Origin: Zygophlyctis sp. KS116
Lineage: Eukaryota; Chytridiomycota
Length of the DNA: 64,000 nucleotides
Reading direction: 5' to 3'
NCBI GenBank assembly: GCA_054661495.1
Contig: BAAFSQ010000008.1
Span: forward strand, 28,172-92,171
Shown piece by piece: positions 1-10,729 of this stretch. The position numbers were made by a program, and so were the translations under genes. The notes under the pieces were generated by a model. It was not told the DNA's origin, searched no databases, and was given only the letters and a program-made list of their open reading frames with translations. Within the stretch, counting starts at the first letter, position 1; every line of letters starts with the position of its first letter.

Positions 1-1
1 T

Positions 2-498
<497 letters not shown>

Positions 499-517
499 AA
501 CGTTGAACTCTTTAATT

Positions 518-1308
518 TTATTCCTGACCTCTTTGTAACAAATATTCTACTTCCACTTCTTTTGTCAAGGGTATAATGATATCCTTGTATAATTTCTTTA
601 TGACTTCCAACGGTATCTTTAAACTATTTGAATCTACAAATAAAACACCTTGATTATTCACTATAACTTCTTGTCCATATATTAAAGCCTTTTGTTGTAC
701 TCTAACAAGCAAGGCCTCCTCAACTTTTGAGACTGTCAGCAACTCTAAAATTCCGTTTCTATCCTTTGCTTTAACCAAGGCCACATAAATATCATGAAGT
801 TTTGGATCATTGTATTTAGCTTCTGCAACAAACTTCCCAAAATGTATCCTCCTAGAAATTAGTTGCAATGCCTCGATATCTTTAGTAGCAGCTGATCCAT
901 AATTACCATCATCCCTATCAACCGTGATCATTGGCAATATCTGATTTATATAGCAATCCTTAATTTTATCATTAATATTTATATCGTTTGGTTTTAGAAT
1001 ACTTGGAAATTCTAACGATGGTAATATCGGATCAGGTAATTTCAAATGTGAAAAGGGATATTCATCTGGCGAAGTATATCTTCTAAATTTAGCTATTGAT
1101 CAGACTATAATCACTTACCATGAACTGCTTCAATCTCATTAATCAACAAATCCAGAAACGAAGTTTGAAAAGTATTTGGATTTGGCTGATAAACTGGTGA
1201 ATTTAAAGCAAATTGAGCCCTTTCGATTAGAGCAAATATAATTGAATCTTCTAGTCTAATTAGCTCTGATCTGATTTTATCTAGCGAAGAGCCTGTAGTA
1301 AAGTTCAT
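518..1308 (-). CDS. ARO7: chorismate mutase (AroQ, fungal allosteric type)
   Basis: Converts chorismate to prephenate, the first step towards Phe and Tyr. Exons 1308-1119 and 1092-518 with a 26-nt intron; 254 aa. The N-terminus has the helix ELIRLEDSIIFALIERAQF. Across the splice it reads HAKFRRYTSPDEYPF, matching the HA-x-IRRxxSPDE segment of yeast-type mutases. The middle part (GNYGSAATKDIEALQLISRR, IHFGKFVAEAKY) also fits. The ATG at 1308 is used; the open frame extends only to a GTG upstream. Arranged tail to tail with the HPPD gene, which uses the other end of aromatic amino acid metabolism. Confidence 0.95.
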
Positions 1309-1544
1309 TTGATGCGGTGCCACTTAAACCCCAGTAAGTCAAGGCCTTGCAATTGCATAATCCTACTTTCAAAAGGAATTTAAGAATCCGGACAATCCCG
1401 ATCAGCAATTTAAATGCTAATAATTCTAATGCCCATAATCGTATTAATGATCATGACATACTCATGATAATACCAAAACTGAAAGACGATGCAAGTTTAG
1501 GCGGTTAAGTGAAGATTTGAAGATCAAATTTGAAGACAAAAAAA

Positions 1545-3084
1545 ATGGTAAGTTGATACTTCATTGACTTTAATAGCTTCATGTACTAGTAGAGCTTGCT
1601 TCAGGCTATGCCCTCTTTGAGAAAAAAGCATCAGAAGAAATTGCTAATGATCTAGATACTATCCAAATCTCAATTCTTGAACTCCAGAGATTCCAGTCAA
1701 TGGTCAGTCTAAAATCTTTCATACCATTTAAGAATGCAGCTCATGCATTAGAGAATATGATGGATATTTCAGAAGGAATACTTAACCCTCATTTAAAAGC
1801 ATTTTTGGAAATGAATTTACCTAAATCAGGAAAGAAATCCAAGGTTCAATTGGGAGTCTTTGAGCCTAATTTAGGCGGAGCTATCAAGGCTGAGATGGGT
1901 ATCGATTGTGTATCCAATGAAGTTATCAAAGAATTGATGAGAGGGATTAGGTTACATGGTGATAAATTACTTAAACAATTGGTTTCCGGTGCGAATGAAA
2001 AGGCACAATTGGGTCTTGGACATTCATTCTCAAGAGCTAAAGTGAAGTTTAATGTTAACAGAGTTGATAACATGATTACTCAATCTATTGCATTATTAGA
2101 TCAATTAGATAAGGATGTGAATACATTCTCAATGAGAGTTCGGTAATTTATTTTATTGTAAATTTTAGAGAATGGTACTCTTGGCACTTTCCAGAATTAG
2201 GAAAACTTGTTGCTGATAATGCAATTTTTGCTAGATTAGTCAAATTAATCAAAAACAAGGGAGATTTAAAGGACTCTAATTTAGGAGATATTGAAGAAAT
2301 TACATCTGATCCCATTAAAGCTAAACAAATTATTGATGCTTCAAAGTCATCAATGGGAACTGATTTATCAATTGTTGATATGATTAATATTGAACGTTTT
2401 GCAGATCGTGTTATATCATTAAACAATTATAGAAAATCCCTTTATGGCTATTTAGTTAACAAGATGCATGCTGTTGCACCCAATGTTTCTGCATTAATTG
2501 GTGAAATTGTTGGAGCTAGATTGATTGCACAAGCAGGATCATTAACAAATTTAGCAAAATATCCTGCATCAACAATACAAATTTTAGGAGCTGAAAAAGC
2601 CTTATTTAGAGCCTTAAAAACCAAGGGAAATACTCCAAAATATGGATTAATCTATCATTCTACATTTATTGGAAGAGCTGCTACTAAAAACAAGGGTCGT
2701 ATCTCTCGTATTTTAGCTAATAAGGTTTCTATTGCTTCTAGACTTGACTGTTTCCTTGAAACTCCTACATCTAAATTTGGAGAAATTTTAAGAGAACAAT
2801 TAGAAGAAAGACTAGAATTCTATGAAACTGGAAAAGTCCCTAGAAAGAATATAGATGCAATGGCAAGTGCACTTTTGACTGTTGGAGTTCCCGTTGATGA
2901 AACAGAAGAACAAGTTGCTGTACCAGAACCTACCAAGGAATCTAAAAAGGACAAGAAGAAGCGAAGTCATGATGATGAACCTGCTGCCGGTGAAGAAAAG
3001 AAAAAAAAGAAAAAGAAGGCTATTGAATCTACTGAATCTGTTGAAGAAAAGCCTAAAAAAACCAAATCTAAAAAGAAAAACTAG
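1545..3084 (+). CDS. NOP56: Nop56, box C/D snoRNP core protein
   Basis: Core protein of box C/D snoRNPs that guide 2'-O-methylation and pre-rRNA processing in the nucleolus. Exons 1545-1547, 1577-2142 and 2169-3084 (introns 29 and 26 nt); 494 aa. The first coding exon is just the ATG, followed directly by gtaagt; splicing gives [18 protein letters not shown], the normal Nop56 N-terminus. Then come the coiled-coil region, [10 protein letters not shown], and the Nop domain ([48 protein letters not shown]). The tail is Lys/Glu-rich, as in yeast Nop56. The EWYxWHFPEL and KYGLIYHS wording favours Nop56 over Nop58. Confidence 0.96.
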
Positions 3085-3208
3085 ATGGATACTCTCGAGA
3101 ATTTCTAGGAATTTGTTAAAAGTTTCTTGTAGTCTCTTGAAAAAGTCAAAAAAAATTTTATTTTTAGCGCAAACAAATTTTTCTTTTTCTTATCTATCGA
3201 GAATATCA

Positions 3209-5027
3209 ATGAATAGAGCAAAGGAATTGAGTCGGGAAATCTCAAATTTGGAAAAACTTGGGGAATTTTTTAAAGATTTAGGAGAAATTGAAAGAGACTA
3301 CTCTAGAAAATTGAACAATTTGAGGAAATATAACTCAAATTTCCAGGATTTATTGGAATTTTGTTTGGAAAAATCATCAAATTCTTCAGAATTCTGTTTA
3401 GAAATTCAAGAAATTCTAAAATCCATTAATTCTACTCTTGACAGAAAAGATCATTCCAAAAAAAATATTAATACTTGGCTTCAGAAAATAGAGTCTGAAA
3501 AGGATAAATTCAATTCAAATGTTGGAAAAGGAAAAGAAAACTTTGATAAATCTTGTGATTCTGTTCAACTGCTTCAGTTAAAATTGGGAAAAGTTGCATT
3601 GCCCAAACTACAAAAACTAAAAAAGGAACTAAACTCTAAAATAATTGATATGAATAATGATAAAAATGACTATATAACTATGATAAAGGGAGTAAATTTA
3701 GTCAATCAAGAATTTAATGATAACTTTCAACCCCAAATTTTAGAAAATATTCATGATTCAACAGAAACGGTTGTCAATGCTATCATCAAATCTTGTAAAG
3801 CTTTTCAGGAAAAACAGGCAAAGAACTACTCTGAAAATTTAGAAAATTTAGATAAATTTAAGAGGAATTTAGAAAATTTTGATACTAAAAAGTACTTGCA
3901 AGAGTTGAGGCAAGAGGAGCCAGTTCAAGAAATACAGCAATATGAATTTATTTCTTCAGGTTTATGGAAGGATACGAATGAATATGTTTTAGACGAAAAT
4001 TCAAAAGTTTATATGTGGAATTCAAAGGAAAAATTAGACAAGAGAATTCAAAAAATACAAGAGGAATTAGAAATATTAGAGAATGGAATACAAGGGCTAA
4101 ATTCTTTGAAATTGGCATATTCCAAGGATGATAAAAATAAGGATGATTTAGATGTAGTAGATGAAAATATTTTAGATTCAAAGAGATCAAAGTTGTTGCT
4201 AATGTTAAATTTATCATATTACTCAAGGCAGCTTGATGAAATTTCTCCATATGTTCAAGGTAACTATTTCAATATCTAAAGTAAAGCCATGTCAAATGTT
4301 AATCCTCATCAATTAAAAAGTTCAATGTTTACTATTCCAACTGCTTGTGATTTGTGCACGCAATATATATGGGGGATATCTAAACCTGGATTGACTTGTA
4401 AAGCTTGTTCAATGAATGTCCATCTAAAATGTGAAATGAAAGTAGCTCCTGATTGTTCTATAGTCAAAGAAAAGAGAGTAAGGGCCAAAACTAGCTCCCT
4501 CTTATCTTTCTCAAATAGCAGACTGTCAATATTATCAAACAATACTGAAATTACAGGTATATATTCATAATCTGACCAAAGTAACAAATTTAACCGCTTT
4601 GCCAAAGGGAGCTTATGCCACTGCTTTATATGATTACATTCCTAATTCTTCTGATATTGATGAATTAGATATGGTCGCTGGTGATGAGCTTTTTGTAATA
4701 GTCGAAGACGATGGCTCAGGTTGGACCAAAGTCTCAAGATCAGGAAGTGAAGGGTTGGTCCCAACTTCATATATTCAAATTAAAACAGAGACAGAGCTCA
4801 CACCTTCTCATCTAGCATTAACAGCCGAGAAAACTAAATTTTCTGGATCATTGGCAAAAGTTTTGTTTGACTATCAAAAAAAGGAACACGATGAACTAAC
4901 CGTGTTTGCTGGGCAATGTATCTGGATTGTGGAAGAAGACGACGGCTCAGGGTGGACGAGAGTCACAAACGGAACAGAAAGTGGACTGGTTCCTTCAACC
5001 TATATTTCGAGAACAGAATATCAGTGA
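3209..5027 (+). CDS. BZZ1: Bzz1-type F-BAR / C1 / double-SH3 protein
   Basis: Membrane-bending actin regulator at endocytic sites (Bzz1/Toca class). Exons 3209-4259, 4287-4556 and 4582-5027 (introns 27 and 25 nt); 588 aa. Residues ~1-330 are an F-BAR-like coiled coil (LGEIERDYSRKLNNL). A C1-type zinc module follows at ~360-410 (HQLKSSMF, CDLCTQYIWG, GLTCKACSMNVHLKC). Two SH3 domains come last: ALYDYIP...DELDMVAGD...DDGSGWTKV and LFDYQKKEHDELTVFAGQ...DDGSGWTRV, each ending in LVPTSYI or LVPSTYI. The paired GSGWT SH3s are typical of Bzz1. The last coding bases overlap the convergent CHK1 stop by 7 bp. Confidence 0.93.
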
Positions 5028-6676
5028 ATTCTTAAATCACTTTTTATTGGCATACTAAGTCCATCAACGACTCTTTTATTGCATGATAGAATCTTTTCCA
5101 TTCTAATGGATCTCCCTATAATATTATATTGATTTATTACCCTGCTTTTTCTGAATGTTACCAAACATAGATGCTCTCCTCCAACTAGTTGAACGCAGAC
5201 TTCCCCCTGCATTGAGCATTTTCGCTTATCTACAGTACTAAACCCAACGGTATTAAGCGTTTGGTTTTCCCGGTATTGTACTAAGAATGTATCAAAAGCA
5301 ATGCAAACTCTTTGAGTAATATACTCAGGAGCAGCCGGCGAATAAAACCGTGTAATTCTTTCTGAGGGAAATATATCCATAAAAGATGTACTTGGGCTTC
5401 CTAAATAACTAGCAGGAAATCCATCTTCCGAATTTGTACCGAAATCGCGATTATTCGGCTGAGAAAATGATAAAACGTGAGGTCCTGAAGAGTAATCCAT
5501 CATTTGGGACTGCTGATGAATATTCATTCGAAGATCAGTCGGCTGAGAATATGCTATACTATATTGATTATTTTCCAAATGTATTACGGTTCCTCTGCAA
5601 CAATAGATTCTCCAGAGAGATTTATTGTAGATTTCATACGCTCTGCGACCGCTGCAGGATTATTTAACCTTCCATTAGTCAGCATTGGCTGGGGCATTTG
5701 AAACCAATCCGATCTTTGAATATCATTTATTGTAAATCTTTGATCGTCATTTATATTCAGTATCCCAACAAGAAGTTCTATAATCAAAAAGAATAATTCT
5801 ACCCAAAACAGGACGTGAAAAGCGGTTCCATGGCTCATAATTTAGCCCTACATTATACTGCTGTATATATTGGACGAATTCCTTATGTTTAGCAGAAATG
5901 ATTTACTTCATCATGTTGTGTTGGTTCTGCCCATGGAGTATCTTCAAATTAGTAAAATATTTCTTACTTCCAACTAGCATTACGTATAAGATGACCCCCA
6001 TACTCCAAATATCGGACATATCTCCTCTATACTTTTGAGTATGAACCTTCTATTAAAAATCTTTCTTTACCTCTGGACTAACGTATGGAGGTGATCCACA
6101 AGGAGTATTGAGGATCCTATCGCATAAAAATCACACTTTACCTAGTGACTCCTTTATGCTTAAACACTGTTGCAAGCCCAAAGTCTATTATTTTCAAGTT
6201 TCCTTGAATGTCTAAAAGCAAGTTTTCAGCTATATTTAGAAATTGAAAATGATGATACGCTTAAGATCACGATGTGCGATTCCAAGTTGATGACAATATT
6301 TCATCCCACTTAACAATTGTTGGAAAAACAAATGACATAAATCCTCTTCTATGCCTACATCTGGAGCGATCCTATCAAACAACTCTCCTGAATGCGCAAA
6401 TTCCATTATCAAGTACACAAAAGAATTATCTTCAGTAGTCGTGAATAATTTAATGATATTTTTATGTGAAACCGAGCTATGTATCTTTACTTCTTTTAAT
6501 AAATTATTCATCATCTGCTGGCCCTGTGGACCATTTATTTTCTTTATGATTTTGATTGCGACTGGCTCATTAGTGTCCACTTTTAAACCCAATTTTACTT
6601 TCGCATGACCTCCTTCTCCAATAGTCTGTCCTATTTGATATCCAATTGATGATAATGCAGTCGATTGAGAAAGCAT
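5021..6676 (-). CDS. CHK1: Chk1 checkpoint kinase
   Basis: DNA-damage checkpoint Ser/Thr kinase. Eight exons: 6676-6259, 6229-6142, 6116-6071, 6049-5968, 5941-5907, 5881-5803, 5777-5588, 5558-5021; 491 aa. Introns are 29, 25, 21, 26, 25, 25 and 29 nt. The kinase shows a Gly-rich loop (IGEGGHAKVKLG), VAIKIIKK, GELFDRIAPDVGI (a Chk1 hallmark), HRDLKPENLLL, IDFGLATVF, TPCGSPPYVSPE and YRGDMSDIWSMGVILY. The end of the catalytic domain is DQRFTINDIQRSDWF. The C-terminus has a KA1-like segment (TVDKRKCSMQGEVCVQLVGG) as in Chk1. One intron is only 21 nt (6050-6070). The gene abuts BZZ1 at its stop. Confidence 0.93.
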
Positions 6677-6863
6677 TAATCAAAAATCAAAATCAAGTTG
6701 TAATGAGATGAAGAGTCTCCGCCAAACAGTCAAGATCAACTCTTGACATTGATGGTAATAATAGCATAAGTCCATTATGTTGATTTTACTAGAAGCGATT
6801 ATTTCTATATCAATTAGATCATGAGTAATCTGATGGATTATTTCATGATTGTGGCACCTGAAA

Positions 6864-8540
6864 ATGATCCGATGTTGGGTTAGACGACCAACGGTCCAAG
6901 TCTCTAATAGAATACAGAAAGCTAATTCATCAAGCTTTTATATCTTGCAAGAGTTAGGACCAGCTGGATTTCTTTTAAAGTCGGGAAATCAAAAGTGGAA
7001 AGTCTTGATTGGATCTAATCATTCTTGTAATTGCCCGCATTTTCAGACAAAAAGGGACCCATGCATTCATATTGTAACTGAAATGTATTTAAAGAATAGC
7101 TATGGGTTTTATTAAAGGTTTTTCAAATTTCAGCAGATTCTGAACTAATATTTCAGTCTGGACTGATAGAGCGGGAAATTACTGAAATTATCCAAGAACG
7201 AGGAAAAGTAATTATAATACTCTCACAATTCAGATAATTCAAATCAATTCAGTACCAGTAGAAAAAATTGGTCAAAATGAAATCGTTGATGTGGATCAAG
7301 GCTTAGTCGCAAGACCAATTACTGAATCTGATATTTGTCCGATCTGCCAGGAATCGCTACAATCTTCAAACTTGACTCTGACGCATTGCCGTCTGGGTTG
7401 TGGAAATAATATTCATCTCAAATGTATAAAAGTTCTCATGGAACATCAAATAGGATCAATGGGGTTTCAAATGGTCAAATGCCCATTATGTAGATGCGAT
7501 TTTAATACGGTAGAGGGACTTAAAATTGAAATTCAAAATTCTTGTACCTCTCAAAAGAAAAGTTACAGACAACCAATCCAGTATGGAGTTTCTTGCAGTA
7601 ATTGCAAGAAAGATCCGATTATTGGAAAATATCATAAATGTAATGCTTGCAAGAATTTATATTTATGTGATGATTGTTTTATAAATGGCTCTCATGATCA
7701 ACACACTTTTCAAAATAGACTATTTAGGAATAGCAAATGGATACCATCTTCAAGAAATGTGGCACCGGTACTACCTTCGGGATTCATCAATGAATTGCAA
7801 AATAGAGATATTACAGATGAAGATTATCAGACTCTGATTTTATTAGACTCAGGTCCCTCCAAACAAGCATCTATACCTCTTCATATTGTAAACTCTTTTC
7901 CTTTATCAAAATACTCGAGTACTAAGTCAGGTAAAGGAGAAAGATGCAAGATTTGTGGCGACTTGTACAATGTAGGAGTAATGACGAGGAAAATTCCATG
8001 GTAGATTTTAAATCCTTATAATTATTAGTTCGCATTCATTTCATCAGAGCTGCATAGGTATTATATTTGTCTAACGATATAGATCGATGGCTACTAAATC
8101 AACGAACCACATGTCCTACATGTGGTCTGGCTGCTTATTCGGCAATTGACGAGGAAAGTGAAGAATGTAAAGAAGAAGCTATGTTTATAGCAAAACATTA
8201 CGAGAACAAAACATTAAAGAAGGCCGTTAAAGAAGAAAAAACTTTTGTAGTACCTCAGAATTTCATGGAAATTATTGGGACTGGAGCATCAAAAGTTGAC
8301 AAATGCTTTGAAAGCTTGTCTTTGCAACCAAGAAAAAATTCATATGATAGCTGTTTTGGCTCAAATAAGACTATTGGTTGGCCAAAGATTTCATCGAGGC
8401 GGTCTACATTACATGAAAAAAAATCAAAAGGAAAAGAATCACTAGAATCCTTTATTCTGGTTCAAAGTATATCGCCTCTTCTAACCTTTTCATCTTCAAA
8501 TATGAATAGGCGAATTAATGTTGTAAACAAAGATAGTTAA
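6864..8540 (+). CDS. ZSWIM2: ZSWIM2/MEX-like E3 ubiquitin ligase (SWIM-RING-ZZ-RING)
   Basis: Likely E3 ubiquitin ligase. Domain order matches ZSWIM2: SWIM (SSSFYILQELGPAGFLLKSG, then CNCPHFQTKRDPCIH), first RING (CPICQESL...HCRLGCGNNIHLKC...CPLCRCDF), ZZ finger (YGVSCSNCKKDPIIGKYHKC...LCDDCF...H) and second RING (CKICGDLYNVG...IPCSHSFHQSCIDRWL...CPTCG). Secure exons: 7234-8000, 8029-8057 and 8083-8540, with introns 7208-7233, 8001-8028 and 8058-8082. Exon 1 (6864-~7110) and exon 2 (~7137-7207, LIFQSGLIEREITEII) are clear by similarity, but no GT-AG pair joins them in frame. A GC-AG intron at 7099-7136 would, giving ~519 aa. Human ZSWIM2 is testis-linked; presence in a fungus is notable. Confidence 0.88.
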
Positions 8541-8579
8541 ATTTCGGAAATGCTTTGCAATTATTTGCTGCCATGATGA

Positions 8580-10631
8580 TTATTTGCGATTCGTCAATTG
8601 TTTTAGATTGATTTTTGAGTTTGAATCTGTCTTTAAATTTTGATTTGAATCTACTACCATTCTCTGTGTTTCTATATTTTGCGACTTGATTGCACTTGAT
8701 TTTAAAAGTAGACAAAACCTTTTATATGGGTCTTTTTCCATTAGCCCTGTTATATGAGATACTGCTAAACTGTATATTTGATAGTGGGCTGGCTCCAATT
8801 GTTGATGACCTTTGAACAACGGTTCGAATAGTTCGATGAGATTATTTCTAATCGAAGAAATGATATTGATTTCAGAAGGGGCACCATCTCTGATATAATC
8901 TTTATATATCTGCTTAGCCAACTTATCAAAATCTTTCAGCACAACTTTTTGCTCCAAATTCCTGCAAGCAAGAATAAAATTCAGATTTTCTTGAGAAAAT
9001 TCATTTTTGAGGTACTTATGAAACTCTGTCAATCCTTTCGGATCTTGCAATAAATAATAAATTCCTGTTGTCCAGCATTGAATTTCTTCTGGGGATATTC
9101 TACATATAATTATTTTACTTCATCTTACGCATCGTTTTCCCCAACGGGTTTATCGCCTGATATCCATGGATTTGAAGCAGAATTCCCAGTTAATAAAGCA
9201 TCAACACAAGAGACTGCTAAGCAGTGATCTTTTATACTAAAATTAGCCCATTTTCTATCAAAATTACTATTTGCAGGCTTTTGACATTTTCAATCTTGTT
9301 AACTTTGGCATTTCTACCTGCTTTATATTTACGATAGCTATTTTCCGTTTTTTCACCAAATTCGATCCTTGGTTGAGAAAATCATAAGAATCTGGCTAAA
9401 TAATATCAGATTTAATATGCTAATTACAGAGGGTCGATAAACTCTCCAGAACGTTTGCTGCTGCAGCTTTAACACATTAACGTGATCTTTATCTCCTTTC
9501 TTAAATAATGCAGTATCTTTTTGAGCTAGAGTCTCTATTTCAATCCAAGACCTAGAGAAGGATTTCTTGAATTTTTCAAGTATTTTGAGTTCATAATCCT
9601 GCAATTTAAACTTATTGCTGTTGACTCTCCTTACAAGATACCGTGCATAATCTATTCGATAAGATACAATATTTGTAATTACCGAAATCTGAAGGAACAC
9701 CAGCTGCAATTGGAATCAAATATGGGGCTTGTAAAATGTAAATTGAATCGTCTGCTACAAATCTTGTGCAAGTTTTTTCCGATGGCACAATAAATCCCAT
9801 GAAAAACAGTATGTTACAGATATTAGTAGCATCAGTACTATCAAAATCATTCAAATCTTTGCCAAGAAAAGACATAAAATCATCTTCATTAGAATCAAAG
9901 TTGTCAAAAATCCACTTATAAAGGTCTTGTCCTAAAGATTAAGATGATAAATTACCTAGAAAAGAATTTTTTGGATTTGTATTTGCTTTTACAATTCCAA
10001 CTTCAGGATCATTCATCATGAGATACAGCCCAGTCAATTTCTTGATACGTTTTTTTGTTCCATTTGAATAATTACCTTCAACGTAATCGAAAGAAAAAAA
10101 TAAATCAGAGTCTTTATCATCTTGAAGTGACTTTGTTGAATCTGTCATGAATAATCTCATTGGTTTCTTAATATAGCTCCATATTCGCTTGGGCTTTTTC
10201 AATTTGGGTTCATCTTTAATACGTTTGGAAATTTCCCCCGAATAATCAAGGATACCAGATCTGTTTGATCTAGCTTTTTGTGCATCGAATTCATCTGTTA
10301 GATATTGAGCTTCGCTTGTATCTTCCGCGAATGAATCAATATCTTCTTGTGAAGAGGAGCTCTCGGACAAGTTCGAAGATACCACTGACATTGAAGATAA
10401 TGAAGAATTTTGGTTCTCTTTTTGAACATTTACTAGCTGATTACAAGAAAGGTTTTTGTATGTCTTGTTTAATTCACCAGCAGGCTTGTCAACTTCGACT
10501 TGAGTTATATTGGACAATGATCGAGGAGATGTAGAATTCGTAGAAATGAGCTTTTCAGAGAGCTCTGGCTTCAAGTTATTTCTCCTTTGTTTTGCCAGAG
10601 CTGGAGATGGAGCTATATTTATTTCGGACAT
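8580..10631 (-). CDS. R7-family RGS protein, copy A (DEP-DHEX-GGL-RGS)
   Basis: GTPase-activating protein for a heterotrimeric G-alpha subunit. Six exons: 10631-9956, 9931-9683, 9651-9428, 9395-9268, 9236-9129, 9099-8580; 634 aa. A disordered Ser-rich N-terminus (~225 aa) precedes a DEP-type segment (IYILQAPYLIPI) and a DHEX segment (DYARYLVRRVNSNKFKL, QQQTFWRVYRPS). A GGL-like stretch follows (RLKMSKACKY...DALLTGNSASNPWISGD), then the RGS box (FHKYLKNEFSQENLNFILAC...KDPYKRF). DEP-DHEX-GGL-RGS with the NPWIS linker is the R7 layout (animal RGS6/7/9/11, G-beta5 partners), not the Sst2/FlbA type. Downstream tandem copy of the next gene; it shares four intron positions with it and has one of its own (9652-9682). 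Converges on the ZSWIM2-like gene. Confidence 0.9.
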
Positions 10632-10729
10632 GTCAAAATTGAAAGAAATCTCCGGAAAAATCCGATTATCAAATGTTCATTTTATAATCGAAATAAAACG
10701 AAATCCACCAATGATCAATTCGCAACTTA

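Noticed and set aside
1846-2073. Minus-strand open frame opposite NOP56
   Set aside because: Antisense shadow of a clearly conserved exon; no family resemblance.
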